Assembly (NCBI GenBank): GCA_032718475.1 | Contig: JAUCBJ010006530.1 | Span: forward strand, 1-59,187 | Source of the DNA: Nemertoderma westbladi | Taxonomy: Eukaryota > Xenacoelomorpha > Nemertodermatida > Nemertodermatidae | Direction: 5' to 3' | DNA length: 59,187 bases | In this document: in pieces, positions 10,422 through 21,602 of the stretch | How positions within the stretch are numbered: the first letter of the stretch is position 1 | How the letters are laid out: the number at the start of each line of letters is the position of its first letter | Position numbers and translations under genes: made by a program | The notes under the pieces: model-generated | Databases searched by the model: none | Seen by the model: only the letters and a program-made list of their open reading frames with translations | Told to the model about the DNA's origin: nothing

Positions 10422-11559
10422 TGTAAAAGCTTTTGCGGACATAAAAAGTCATTTTTACGCAATGCGCAGAATACTCTAAAATAGCCCTAAATGTATCCAA
10501 CTACGCGACGGGAAGGAATTAGAACCAAGATGACGAAATCTGTCAGCTGATTCTTTCTGGACGTGGAGGTTCTTTGTTCTGCCTTATTTAGCCAATCAGA
10601 GCAATTTTCCCTTTATGTCTGACAGAGGCCTATGGAAACTCGCGCAATGCATTACGGTCTTTGTTTACTTTTTTCTGAGCACCAGAACCGGCTCGGAATT
10701 TTTCTGTGCTTCTGTGTGGAAGTTTCAGACTTTGGCCTAAGAAACATCAGATGGCCTTGATTATAAGAACGTAAATCTATTAACATGGAATATTACTTGT
10801 CATTGAACACTGCACATTGCTTTAACTCATTTTATCACTTAATCACTGAACATTACGGTATTTTAACACATACTGACTGTTCACCGCATTATTTTACTTA
10901 TGTTATTAATTGTTGTTATATTAATGGATATTGCTGTTATATTTGGAGAATACCGATAAATAATCATAAACCCCTCAATCTTCTTGATTACTGAGGTAAG
11001 AGGAACAGGTTTACCGGTAGCAACTGCGACTTACATAATATTGGTTTTGTGTGAATTAAATGCTATTTCATAATCCCTACGTGTGTCAGTTGCGATCCTC
11101 CTTATATATGATCGAATTCAGTGACGGTCGGCAGATTAGTGCGAAGTAGTGTGAAGTCGTGTGAAGTAGTGTGAAGGTTAATAAAGCAACTCCTAAAGAA
11201 TGCGCTATTTACCAAACTCTGTGGCCATCTAGTTGTGATTAGTATAATTCATAACTCTGTTTTTATACTTAAAGCGCCACGTCCTAAAGGAACTGTTAAT
11301 ATTTCTCCGAAAATAAATATATTTGTCAGAGATTATATATTAACGATCAATCGAATAATACTGTAGGTCTACACTGCCATAACTCTCAATGAATCCGAAT
11401 CCAGTCTCCCACACCTTGGGTGATAGGTCGCGCACGGACTGGCTTCGGCTGATGTAACTTCAGTACACTAGGTAATTGATATAGGCTAAAGTCGATTTAT
11501 AAACAAGAGGACAACTAAAATTGGCAGGTTAAACTGCTAAAGGTCTAAAAGCGCGAACA
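10422..11559 (+). mobile_element. Solo LTR, 1138 bp, target duplication GTATA
   Basis: Starts TGTAAAAGCTTTTGCGGACA and ends GCGCGAACA, with the TG...CA ends of LTRs. It is flanked by perfect 5-bp repeats GTATA (10417-10421 and 11560-11564). A second intact copy lies at 55199-56403 with its own duplication and a truncated one at 6415-7205. The best conserved block between intact copies is 'aaagcgccacgtcctaaagg' plus the last 25 bp. No internal region remains, as expected after LTR-LTR recombination. The ORF at 10785-10994 is not a gene. Family unknown. Confidence 0.85.
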
Positions 11560-11564
11560 GTATA

Positions 11565-13228
11565 TACAGGACATGAGTTATAAGCGCAAACCGTTTTTTA
11601 GACGTTTTTTTTTTAAATATTATATACTGTTATATAATATTTAAAAAAACCGTCATAAATGAAAAGTTAAAATCATTAAAGGATGGGGGGGGGGGGGGGC
11701 TATCTCAACTTCGCCACGCCTCTGGTGCAGTCTGCAAGGTGCAACAGCTATGTTAATTATTGGATTCGACACCCGGCATTAGTGCTCAGAATTATTATTA
11801 CAGTACAGTATTATACGCTTCGACCTACAGAATTCCGCCGGATTTCCTAAACAAATCGCAGAGGAAACTGGAAACCCTTTTCCTTTCCACGACAACTACA
11901 AGCGGGGATATCGCTTGATATCCCTCCTGTATTCCGGGGCGCCACATCGGAATCATTCCGACCCCACTCCCGCTTCCCCCGTGTCTACCCGACTCCCGTA
12001 GTCAGGGCGACTGATCGCTCGGAATATATCCGGGTTGGTATGACAGCCCCTGATTCCGGTTCATTTAGGACTCCTCTTCGCTCCCTCGCTTTGGCACAGG
12101 AACCGTTCCAGAAACCCAATAACTGGCGATATTCAAACGGACGCGTAAAAATATAATAGGATTTATTTGTATATTATTAGGTAATAAAGAATTTTAATTA
12201 ACAATTAATTTGTTTAATTATATGAAAAGATTTTGAATTTGAAAAGTCCAAATTTTGCTCTCGGACTTCCTCCGACGTTCTCAAAGATAAAAGATATTAG
12301 GTAATATTAGGAAGACAACTGATACGGATGTTGAAATATTTAAGGCAACACTTATGAGTTAAGGTTCACCTTAGCTAAGGTTTATTTATATGCAACCGGC
12401 CCCTCCTGGTCTAACAGCAAGTTAAGTAAATAAAGCGAAGTTATTGCAACTATAATTTATTAATATATTGTAAATATTAACCAAACATAAACCAATAACC
12501 CATAACCACCACACATATAAACTGTTAACATATAGCAGAATAGCCAAGATTCAGTCTCTTCTAAAACTTATTGGGAATTCAAACTGCAAAATAAATAATA
12601 AAAACGTTAAAATAAATAATTTTATAGTAAAAAACGATATTTATTCCGGAACTCCAGTATTATTAATTGCTTACCGGTCTACCGAGAGCCTGTTAAATAG
12701 AATACGACAATAAGATAACATTATTTTAGGTGCTGTATACAATATTTGTAAACCTATCTCTCACACATTCTCAGATTTAATCCCCTGCGTACAGAGTAGG
12801 GCCCCTAAGTAGTTTTTGTAGCAGATTGTTCGGTGTTTATACTGTACTATATGTGTATGTAATATAATTTGTATCTAATATTTCGTGCTGTGCTATTTCG
12901 TTTTTACTATGGGCCCCAGCGGCGTGGAATAATAATAAATAACATTAATAATTGTTATTAACTTTTCACCCAAATATATTATATCGTATATTTTATTTAT
13001 ATTTATATAAATATTTTATTTAATATTTATTATTATATTAATTTTTTATCATTTATTATTATTTGTTTAACATTTTAATGTTTTAAATTTATTATTATTA
13101 TTTTTTATAATTAATTTTTTATATTTTATTAATATTATTTATATATTTTATAATTAAATATAAAAGTGAGTTACCAACGCAACTCTATTGAAATTATTTA
13201 GTAATTTTATACAAAACTTACAGTTTTA
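11565..13228. other. AT-rich intergenic DNA with hairpin and poly-G; no gene recognised
   Basis: A 25-bp-arm hairpin (about 11611-11654, arms meeting at tatata-ctgt-tatata) and G15 (11685-11699) follow the solo LTR. A GC-richer patch at 11820-12110 contains no recognisable gene. At 12950-13200 the DNA is almost pure A/T. TTTATT at 13135-13140 is AATAAA on the minus strand, a possible polyadenylation signal 89 nt past the stop of the fibrinogen-related exon. Confidence 0.55.
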
Positions 13229-14080
13229 CTAAATCAAAATCTTCATTTCAACTCGAGAAGCCGGATTCCCTTCAGTAAAAGGAATCCAATAAGGTCCTTT
13301 CACCCACTCCCCACCATATTCTCCGTTCAAGTTACTGTTTGAGCAGCTCCTGTACCACCACGCACCAGTACTATATGTGGCGCAGTTGTTGCCAAACTCG
13401 TCATTATCGCGGTCCTTGGTAGAGAATGGGAGACCGTTTATATGCTCCAATGCGTCACCAGCAGTACCATGGTAACCGGATACATGTAGGGTGTAATTAG
13501 TTGCAGCTGATCCGATAGAGAAGTTCTTGTATTCCGCGTATTTGTGTTTGTTGTTGAACCACAAATCGACTCTCAACTTCACCCCGCCTTCACTCAGCTT
13601 GTGGATCTTCTCCAACCCCAACCAAATATTCGTCTCCGGGTCGCCAAATCCTTCAACATATTCATCCCAGTTACGATAGAAGTCAACTGATCCATCAACT
13701 CTTTGTTGAATCTTTACTCCATCATTATGCTTTAGGATAGGCGCTATCAGCTTATACAGTTTTAACCCTGTAAACTGGTCTTTCAACTCTGTAAACTGGT
13801 TTTTCAACTCTGTATTCTGTTCTTTCAACTCTGTATTCTGTTCTTTCAACTCTGTAAACTGGTCTTTCAAATCTCCAACCTTTTCTTTTAACTCTGTATT
13901 CTGTTCTTTCAAACCTCCAACCTTTTCTTTCAACTCTGTATTCTGTTCTTTCAACTCTGTATTCTGTTCTTTCAACTCTGTAAACTGGTCTTTCAACTCT
14001 GTATTCTGTTCTTTCAACTCTGTAAACTGTTCTTTTATCAGTTCTTCCAACGCAGCAACCTGTTCTTGTATTTGTTGACC
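13229..14080 (-). CDS. Fibrinogen-related protein, last exon (coiled coil + fibrinogen-like domain)
   Basis: The frame enters at 14080 right after a polypyrimidine-AG splice acceptor (ttttttttaacag), phase 0, and runs 283 codons to a stop at 13229. Residues about 10-95 are heptads of the TELKEQN/TELKEQF type, encoded by near-identical 21-bp units: a recently expanded coiled coil. Then comes the fibrinogen C-terminal domain: QQRVDGSVDFYRNWDEYVEG, IWLGLEKIHKLS, SGYHGTAGDALEH, FSTKDRDNDEFGNNC (Ca-binding loop and first Cys), GAWWYRSCSNSNLNGEY (second Cys) and terminal VEMKIL. The usual first Cys pair (DC...VYCDM subdomain) is absent; KLIAPILKHNDGVK precedes the RVDGS motif. Family proteins are secreted lectin-like molecules in invertebrate immunity or development. 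The first exon must lie to the right; 48987-49094 is a phase-compatible candidate. Confidence 0.85.
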   Translation of the reverse strand, partial: GQQIQEQVAALEELIKEQFTELKEQNTELKDQFTELKEQNTELKEQNTELKEKVGGLKEQNTELKEKVGDLKDQFTELKEQNTELKEQNTELKNQFTELKDQFTGLKLYKLIAPILKHNDGVKIQQRVDGSVDFYRNWDEYVEGFGDPETNIWLGLEKIHKLSEGGVKLRVDLWFNNKHKYAEYKNFSIGSAATNYTLHVSGYHGTAGDALEHINGLPFSTKDRDNDEFGNNCATYSTGAWWYRSCSNSNLNGEYGGEWVKGPYWIPFTEGNPASRVEMKILI

Positions 14081-15029
14081 CTGTTAAAAAAAATTATTTT
14101 ATTTATATTTTATTTCATGTAAATCATAGGACATAAAAGCACACACTGTAAGTTACAGTATGTGTAATTGTCATCCTTCTCCAGGGGAAAATAACGCAAA
14201 TGATTACTCACAAAAAAAATAAAAGTGTAACCTTTCTATTGATTTTCGTTTATTGTTTTGGTTGGAATACCGTAACGTGCCACTTTAACCTGATCCTTTC
14301 TCTAAATTGGTAATTTAACATTAAACAATTTAACACAAAACATTAATTTCAAACGCTTAAGAACCTTTGAAGGGCCCTTTTAAACGTTTTTAACAATAAG
14401 TTATACACATATACAGTATATATATATAGGCCTACTGTAATACAATAAATTATTGTCAATATATTTTGCAGTTTCGCTATGTCTAATAGATATTTAAGAT
14501 ATTATCATATATAGACTCTCGTGTTGCGCGAAGGCCCACCACAACGTGTAATTAAAAGCCGAGGCCTTATATGTTCATTTCTCTCACACCGCTACTTCTA
14601 CGTAGTTCTGTCAGTTGTACCACTATACACGCATATACTGTATATTAGTGTATTACACACTAATGTTAGAACTGCAGATTAATTAAACAATATTATCAGC
14701 TGTCCAATCATGTACAGTGTCTACGGAGCCCCTAAATGGCAATTAAAAAAAATATCTAGAGCGCTCTCGATAATTCTTGATTTTATTGATTGGACTATTA
14801 CTACTAGGATCGGCATGCTGCATTACTGCTGCGTTATATATATATATTATAAATGCTGTGCCGGCTTGTCGACAAAATTGCACCGCCACAACTCCCTACC
14901 ATACATGTCATTTGCTAGATCATCCTCATTTTCATGTAAGGTGTCCTTTAAGATGCGTCTTAAGAAAGACTGGACTGGGGGGAAGACTTAAGAAAGGGCT
15001 GTCCACCTTGCTTATTCACTCCATGAGGC
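14081..15029. other. Presumed intron/intergenic DNA; no gene recognised
   Basis: AT-rich sequence upstream (minus strand) of the fibrinogen-related exon. At 14523 it has a variant of the recurrent 'cgtgctgcgcgaaggcccc' word. The short ORFs at 14710 and 14777 lack support. Confidence 0.5.
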
Positions 15030-15515
15030 CGCCAAATCACAAGATAATGCCCTGTTTGGTTCTCACCGCGAAAGCAATGTCCTGCAAAGCGGAGGTGTCT
15101 TTATTCTAGTGTCAAGCTTGGGGGAACCAATGAGACAGCTCCAATGTTATATAGTGTATGAACAGTGAACTCGGCGTAGCATTCTTGTGAAAGTGGCATC
15201 CAAAGATTTGGTTTCCTCAGCAGTTAGAGCCCAGCATGGACTCCCATAGAGGAGTACTGGAACTACTTCTGCTCTAAATATTCGGACATTAATTTTCCGA
15301 TAAATTCTCAGTGGCTTCCAAATCCTGGAAAGCCTATTCAAGGCTGCCCAATCCTTTCCCTTACGTTTTCGGAGGTCCCCACCTGAGTTCCGGATCCATG
15401 ATCTCAGGTAACAGAAGTCGTTCACATGCTCAAGCATACCATCCTTTGAGCTTACGCATAGGATTGATTTGGACTGATTTGGCCGGAAGTTCAAAATGCC
15501 TGATCTCATCATTAT
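15030..15515 (-). pseudogene. RTE-like LINE, reverse transcriptase C-terminus
   Basis: The minus frame from 15512 contains KDGMLEHVNDFCYLRSWIRN, then RIYRKINVRIFRAEVVPVLL and YGSPCWALTAEETKSLDATF, standard thumb and post-polymerase motifs. After the stop at 15147 the reading continues in another frame with the rest of the tail. It is the same family as 8346-8643 and is 5'-truncated, with no poly(A) tail visible. Confidence 0.8.
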
Positions 15516-16029
15516 CTACACCGTCAGAACGGGAACAGATTTATAATTAATTATTTTAATTTCAATTTTAATTTTCGGCAATAATTAATTAAATTCAATA
15601 TACATATAGGCCTACATATACAAGTAGGTTATAATTAATTATCCTAGATATAAATTAATCAATTATTATTAGCTTCCACGAATGGTGGAAGCTAATAGCT
15701 AAGCTAGTGGTTGCTGCCACCCAGTAAGGAAAAATAATATATTAATGAATACTGATCACAATGTGAGAGGGGTGTGGGGGTGTAAAGGGAAGGGAGGCGG
15801 GGTGGTAATTGAGGGTGGATGTATGGATAGGAACTGGTAAGGGGTCTGATAGCCTGTCATTTATAAATAAATAAAAAAATTAATAAATTAAAAATAAATT
15901 TATTATTATTTTGCAAGGATGTTCATGTATTTACTAATATGTATATTAAATGAACTGCGCGGGTAGTTGATTTAAAGATATGAAGCGAGCGATTGATGAT
16001 ATGAACGTTGGAAGCTGCTGCTACTTTGG
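15516..16029. other. No gene recognised
   Basis: AT-rich, with a small hairpin (agcttccacgaatggtggaagct, 15671-15693) and a purine-rich patch at 15760-15850. Confidence 0.5.
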
Positions 16030-16556
16030 AGGCAGGGTTTAGTGGGGCGAGCCACGAAGTTGGCGGAGCCTTAGCGAATTGACACTGTTAGGGGGTGGGT
16101 CAATTTATGCAAATAGTTGTCGTCGTCGTTGTCGTCGTCGTTGTCGTCGTCGTTGTCGTCGTCGTCGTTACGATTTTGACATGCTAATAACTTTGTCGGA
16201 TTTAAAGCTGCCAAGTTGAAAATTTGTAGGTATCAATATGAGCAAAAGTTGAGATTTTTGAGAGACTTTCAGACACCATCAGTGCAATGGTCTCCCGCCA
16301 GAGGGCCACATGTCTAAACATTAAATGCCCTCCCATTTCTTTGCTTTTAATCCGTTTAAGCTGAAACTTGGCAGATATGTATTAGACCATTAGCTGTGAC
16401 TTTCAAAGGAGGCGAATCCATCTGCAGTTCTCCAGTCTGCCGCTAGAGGGCCAACGTGACAACGACAACTATTTGCATAAATTGACCCACCCCCTAACAG
16501 TGTCAATTCGCTAAGGCTTCGCCAACTTCGTGCTGCGCGAAGTCCCCACTTCGTGT
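16030..16556. mobile_element. MITE with long terminal inverted repeats and (GTC)n tract
   Basis: Left arm 16041-16120 and right arm 16455-16550 are inverted copies: both contain ttagcgaattgacactgtta and gggggtgggtcaatttatgc read inward, then tagttgtcg. The left inner side carries an expanded gtcgtcgtcgtt tract (16112-16170). The right outer tip has cgtgctgcgcgaagtcccc, a word that recurs alone at 14523, 17792 and 57052, so those may be solitary tips of related elements. Exact ends and target duplication are not certain. No ORF. Confidence 0.6.
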
Positions 16557-16569
16557 TATTTATATTTTA

Positions 16570-16925
16570 CATTTTTAGCGGCATTGCATGACCCCGCGTT
16601 CGGGTAGTTCTGTATGATATATTCCTAATAATTAGAAAATTAAAAGGTAGGAAATTTGATGGGTGAACAGGAGGGACTGCCTGACCCCGCGCCCGGGTGA
16701 TTCTGAAGAATATATATATTTAAAATATTAAAAAAAAGAACGAAATGGAGGGACTGCGTGGCCCCGCGCCCGGGTAGATCTGTAGTATATATTTAACAAA
16801 AGATAAAAAAAATAAAGGAAGGCGTGACCCGCGCCCAGGTAATTCTGAAGAATATATATATTTGTAATATTAAAAAAAAGAACGAAATGGAGTAGTTAGT
16901 CCGGGTAGTTAGTTTAGTGACAGAA
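16570..16925. repeat. Short tandem array, about four degenerate units of 70-100 bp
   Basis: Units share 'gactgc.tg.ccccgcgcccgggt' followed by 'tctgaagaatatatatat' and an A-rich tail (aaaaaaaagaacgaaatgg), at about 16588, 16680, 16757 and 16825. Spacing is irregular because the A/T tails differ. Confidence 0.65.
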
Positions 16926-16974
16926 TGACAATAAAATTAGAAATCAGTAAGTAGTTATGTATATTTCACTATAA

Positions 16975-17140
16975 ACCATTGATTATTATTATTTTTATAG
17001 CGCATCTAAGAAATAGTTTTTTTAGATGCTTTGAAAAATTATTTTTATTTTTTATGTCTCTAATGTTTTTGGGCAAGTCGTTCCAGAGAACAGGACCCAT
17101 ATATTTCACGGAATTCTGAGCCACGAGTAGTCCGGTGGAT
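16975..17140 (-). pseudogene. LINE tail fragment (CR1/L2/jockey-like C-terminus)
   Basis: The minus frame has NSVKYMGPVLWNDLPKNIRD followed by FSKHLKKLFL, which matches the characteristic 'Y.GP.LWN.LP..IR......F...LK..L' terminal motif of several non-LTR retrotransposon clades. Only the extreme C-terminus is present. Confidence 0.65.
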
Positions 17141-18049
17141 GGGATAAAGAAACATCCGGTATTAGAACCAGGATATATCTTTTTACAGAACACAGTAGAA
17201 CACAGCAGAACACAATAGAATACAGGCGGAACATAGGCGAACACAGCTGTAATTAAAATCTACACCAAAAAATAACACACTTGGGAAAGTACCGGATTTA
17301 ATCATACAACTGTAAGATGTCAATTACATATTTAAATTAAATTGCGGTTTTCCATATCCTCCAAAATAAATTACTTCTCATTATCCTGTAACCATGGAGA
17401 GTTGGTTAGTTCTACAGCAGTACAGTACCGGTAGCTGAGTAGGCCTATATCAGTACATTGGTAATATACTCTACACTGTGCCCGGTAATTGCCGGTAAAT
17501 GCCTACATCTGTCTGTCTGTACAATGTACAGTCTGTCAGTCTGTACATGTCTCTACAGCACTAGGCCTACTGCAGTACTGGAACAGGCTGACAGGCAGAC
17601 TGATGGACTAGAAACAGGTACAGGCCTAACCGAACAGCTGATCGGGCAACTCGGATTTAGAACCACGGGTTTTGTGTGAGTGAATTGAGCTCAACTTATT
17701 AAAATATTTTGTAAATATCCCTACTTCTCATCTATGTTCGCTTTTATTTATATGAAATACATCGTGCATAAGCTTACACGTTCGTGGGGCCTTCGCGCAG
17801 CACGAGGCCCAGTTATGAGATACAAATTAAAATTGTGCGACTGTATCACAAAATCAGGTTATGAGAGATTAACCCACACCACCAATTAATCAAAGAAAGG
17901 GGGACAGTACGTGTTCACCCCTTTTAACCTGCACCCCCCCCCCCCCCCCTCCCCCCACCCACCAATACATAACCGCGACATCTACCACCCACGGAAGGGT
18001 AGCACGAACTTATTTCCAAACGCACGTTCAATATGCAAAGCCAGGTGGT
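17141..18049. other. No gene recognised; recurrent GC-rich word and C16 run
   Basis: Contains 'ggggccttcgcgcagcacg' at about 17794-17812 and C16 at 17934-17949. The ORF at 17458-17679 is built from CTGT-rich simple sequence and is not supported. Confidence 0.5.
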
Positions 18050-18508
18050 TTATAGGAATATAATCAATGCAGTACTCGTCTTCATTATAAGCCTCTTTGC
18101 GTTCGACCTGTTTTGTATTAAAATATATTTATTAAACGCAGGCTGACGCTCTTTATAATAATAATACCTAGGGATGCCAGCTTCCAGACTTTCAATCTTT
18201 ACTGCCACGCAAACACCGCAGAGGAAGTTTTGGTTTGAGAGATCAAGCCCATCGGCAATTGGTGTTTCAATTTCGGTCCAGGAACTCTGACAATGGGAGC
18301 ATTCAATCTTAGCTGTGGTCCATTCCCGTGGTTTCGGCTTCCTTTTCTTCGTCCCAATGACAGATTCTTCTGAAGACGTTCGATTCGCTTTCAGTTTATT
18401 GTTGGCGTTTGTGTTTTGAAGTTGTATTCGAGTGGACAGTCGCGCCGGTTTCGAGGTAACCATACCGACCTGTGATAAGCGTTGGTTTTGTTGAGTGCCG
18501 GTATTCAT
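18050..18508 (-). CDS. Hypothetical zinc-binding ORF (possible first exon)
   Basis: An ATG at 18508 opens 152 codons. After a basic, low-complexity N-terminus (KKRKPKPREW near residues 54-63) there are two CxxC pairs: IECSHCQSSW (about 70) and FLCGVCVAVKIESLEAG (about 95-111), a treble-clef/PHD-like spacing followed by the start of a possible helix. A splice donor is possible at CTAG|GTATTA (about 18170), after which the frame is low complexity. A Cys-pair plus short-helix arrangement also occurs in some retroelement ORF1 proteins, so this could be host or element. No promoter was seen. Confidence 0.35.
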   Translation of the reverse strand: MNTGTQQNQRLSQVGMVTSKPARLSTRIQLQNTNANNKLKANRTSSEESVIGTKKRKPKPREWTTAKIECSHCQSSWTEIETPIADGLDLSNQNFLCGVCVAVKIESLEAGIPRYYYYKERQPAFNKYILIQNRSNAKRLIMKTSTALIIFL

Positions 18509-18835
18509 CTTCTCTCACCTCTTCAATGTCAGATGTTGCAAATACTGATAACACGAATAACGGTATATATTTCAATACTTGTCAATAGTAATATATATAA
18601 TTTAGATAACTATTTTATATCTGTACTGTTGAGCAAACTCTACATAAATTCCAACCTGTGTATCGCCGGTAGTGCTGTTGCTGCAGTGCTGTGCAAGTGT
18701 GCTGAAGTGCTAGTTGCCACCGGTCAGCCGGTACCGGTAGTAGGGTGGTACCTATGGTGCGCACTACAACGGCAGCACAGCAATACGGTGTACCGTGCCA
18801 ATGACTGAATGATTAGCGGTAACTATCTAAACTAT

Positions 18836-19411
18836 GTTGGGGATACGAGATTACCAATATTAATCTCGGGGGGGGGGGGGGGGACACAAGCCCCAAAGCC
18901 ACAGAGAAAGGTGAGAGGTCAAACCACCTCGGAGGGAAGGCAGCTAATAGAGGCTAGAAACGGAGGGGAAACACTCCCAGGGAGTGCCAAAGTGACAAGT
19001 AGTATGTTAGCCCATAGTTGGGGGGGGGGGGGGGGGGGGGGCACGTGATAGGGAACAGGAAAGCATCCATTGGGTAGAGGGCCAAAGTAGAGTAGGAGGT
19101 AAACCAAAATTCAATGTGTTAATCATATATTATCTTACATTACTGGTTTACCGGTCAGTTGTGTTATTCAGTTCAGTCAGTGTAGACTGCTCATAGTTAA
19201 TGACCGCCACCGCCATACCGGTAACAATTAATCTTTATTTTCTGCTTATTATCTACTGGCGTGCTATTATCATCCATATTAATTAATATCGAGAGACAAT
19301 ATAAACTTTCACTGTTTTTCCCAAACGGCCTCGGCCAAAGCTAGTAGCACGATCCCCAGCAGAACGGTGACGCATACGTTTCTAACCCGGTCGGGATCTC
19401 TGATCCCGTCA
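18836..19411 (+). mobile_element. Decayed LTR related to the BEL element 1 LTR
   Basis: Begins TGTTGGGGATACGAG and ends near ctctgatcccgtcaca. It parallels the 538-bp LTR of element 1: the start TGTT, a stretch with (g)ccaaa.cc...aacactcc..ggg.gccaa, then gtagag..ccaa, tcagttcagt and the same terminal GGATC...GATCCCGTCACA. It has two poly-G runs (18868-18883, 19020-19041) and large divergence. No internal region or convincing target duplication, so probably a solo LTR of a sister family. Confidence 0.5.
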
Positions 19412-20150
19412 CATATTAGTTGTTGTTGTAGTATGATAACAATTACTGTATGTATTACGGTTGCTCGATTTCCGTGATTCTGCCCGACTATCTATTAATA
19501 TGGAATTTGGGTTGCTCAAACTTTACTGTACAATTAGCACAATCAATATTAATTTGATTAAGTTGATTTAGTTCGTTTTTATGTGAAGCTTGAGTGACTG
19601 GAGAAACTACAGTGGATGAACATTGGTTTCCTAAAGTTGAGAGAACGAGAGAGACTGTTTCGGGATGAATTTCAAGAAACCGAATTCATATGAGCTGGTT
19701 GTTGTTGCTTCCCGGCGACAAATGTTGAATTTGTCGTAGCTCGGCCGATGGCTTATGGTTTCCCAGCTCGCGGATTGTGAACTCATGCGTCACCGATGCA
19801 CCTCAATTATAATACATACTGTATTATACTGATAGTCGTAAGTCGTTGTTCCATATCATACATTTCCTCTCATTGATCAGATGCGAAATGTAATTTGGAC
19901 GATTTTACGATTCTTTATATTATTTTAATTAAGTAGGCCCCCCTATAGTTAACATTGCAAAACTACAGATTTAACATGACTATAACATGTCTGCTAATTA
20001 GCTAACAACTAACTAAGCCTTCATAAGGCCTTCCTTTGATTGTTAACTAACCATTATTTACAATATAAAAATGTGATATTTCCACGGCATAAAGTTGAGT
20101 AAATTGAGCGTAGTGCTTCCAAGCATCGTCTGGTTGTTATTTTAAGAATG
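19412..20150. other. No gene recognised
   Basis: AT-rich sequence with no clear ORF, repeat end or RNA gene. Confidence 0.5.
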
Positions 20151-20209
20151 TACAAAGTAAATAGGACAATATGATAATAATATTATCATATTGTCCTATT
20201 TACATTGTA
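20151..20209. repeat. 59-bp near-perfect palindrome
   Basis: Arms 20157-20179 and 20181-20203 are perfect 23-bp inverted repeats around a single central A (20180). The symmetry extends six bases further on each side with one mismatch (tacaaa / ttgta). It is flanked by the word 'ttattttaagaatg' on both sides (about 20136 and 20253). It could be a tiny hairpin element or the remains of inverted MITE ends. Confidence 0.8.
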
Positions 20210-20703
20210 TATTTGATTCACCGCGTCACTCGCCCAACAACAATTCACTTATTATTATTTTAAGAATGGTTAATCCAGTTTTTTTTTAAAGTCCCAAAAT
20301 GGCTGCATATGGCCTCCTTTTGTCTAAACGACTATTTCTTGAACAGTTTTGAATTTATTCAGAACAGTTTTGAGTTCAAATTTGTAAACCGGTTCATTTT
20401 ATGTTTACATCCAATGTTATTGAGGAATTTTGACTTAAATTTTGCGAGAAATAGTATCGTTATTCGAGTACATGGTCAATTTCATGCAATCTCATTACGA
20501 TATGTAGAAAAATTTGGGGGGGGGGGGGGGGTTCATGTACTTGAATAACGACACTATATTCCAGGACATGCTGTCATTTGTTTGTCGTTGTTTTGGCCAT
20601 GTTATAGTCTTATTATTAGGTCGGCGTAGTTACACCTCTAGAATTCATTCCGTTGTTTTTGTTAAAGTACCAGTTAGGTTTTAGTAATAAGGTATCATAC
20701 AGC
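20210..20703. other. No gene recognised; G16 run
   Basis: Includes G16 at 20516-20531. An ORF at 20309-20548 runs into the G tract and has no recognisable domain. Confidence 0.5.
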
Positions 20704-20772
20704 ACAGTGGCGAAGTTGGTCGTGCGTTGGACTTGGAATCTCTAAGTACCGAGTTCAATTCATCTAAAGTAT
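20704..20772 (+). repeat. tRNA-derived SINE head
   Basis: Reads agtggcgaagttggtcgtgc (A-box-like, TGGCGAAGTTGG) and, about 34 bp on, gagttcaattc (B-box-like), the spacing of an RNA polymerase III internal promoter. The cloverleaf is incomplete and the 3' part lacks a proper acceptor stem, so this is a tRNA-related SINE or pseudo-tRNA, not a functional tRNA gene. Confidence 0.55.
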
Positions 20773-20939
20773 CGTGTGGTGAATGTTTTTGGTAGTAAGA
20801 TTGTTAGTAAGCCATTCATTCAAGGAGACACTTCATGCGTTAGTTAGCGCGGACTTTTGAGCGATTTCGCGCTTGTGTAAAAATAACTTTACATAATAAT
20901 ATATTAAATGTTGTACAGTGAGTGATGGTGAATTAAGAA

Positions 20940-20968
20940 TGTTGTGTCCTCTACGGTAGGGACTACCC
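20940..20968 (-). mobile_element. Element 2: outer end of its left (3') LTR
   Basis: TGTTGTGTCCTCTACGGTAG and following bases match the inner start of element 2's right LTR at 47150-47178. The LTR is cut here by insertion of element 1 and continues at 35128 (tacagcctacaaatc). The TACCC at 20964-20968 is the target duplication of element 1. Confidence 0.85.
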
Positions 20969-21506
20969 TGTTAGCTTATTCAATCCCGCTAACACCCCAT
21001 AAAGTTAAGCCGATAAGCAATATTGGGAGCCACGAGATTGGGTAATTAACCAACTCGTGCCATCCCAATAAGAATGGGAAGGAAACACACAACAAGGGTC
21101 AGGGGCCAAACCCCTAACCCGGAGAGAACAGGTGGAGTGAACGGGAACACTCCAAAGGGCGCCAACAAGGGTATCAACCAATCAGAGGGGGGAAAGGCAT
21201 CAATTAGGTAGAGTATCAAGGCCAACTGTGCAATATAGCCACTTGGCAGTAATCATATCAGTTCAGTTATCTCAGTGCAATATTAGTGCTAGTTTAGGTT
21301 AGATAGTTTAGCTAGGGAAGGACCGGGACTTTAGTTACCGTACCCCGCCTTCCGTGTACAACAACCTATATCTATATCTTTATACCGATCATTATATACA
21401 ACGAAGGACACAAACTCATTTACTCTTTTCCATTTACTCTTCACACACAGCGGGGACGCGTGAACTAACACCGGATAAACCGGGATCCCTCCTGGATCCC
21501 GTCACA
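20969..21506 (+). repeat. Element 1 5' LTR
   Basis: 538 bp, TG...CA. Nearly identical to the 3' LTR, with about ten substitutions including a cluster near the tail (cacacagcggggacgcg versus cacatggcggggaagca). Carries a short internal inverted end (gttagc...gctaac) at its start. Confidence 0.95.
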
Positions 21507-21602
21507 GTAACTAAATCGAGCTGCCGCCCTAGCTAAACTCAGTAATTAAGACCAACTGCCACCCTAGCTCAGCTAAACTCCACCAATCTAGAGGTAAAGA
21601 AG

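Noticed and set aside
17458-17679. 73-codon plus-strand ORF
   Set aside because: Built from CTGT/ACAG simple sequence; no domain or splice support.
20704-20772. A functional tRNA gene
   Set aside because: A and B boxes are present but the cloverleaf and acceptor stem do not close; called SINE-like.
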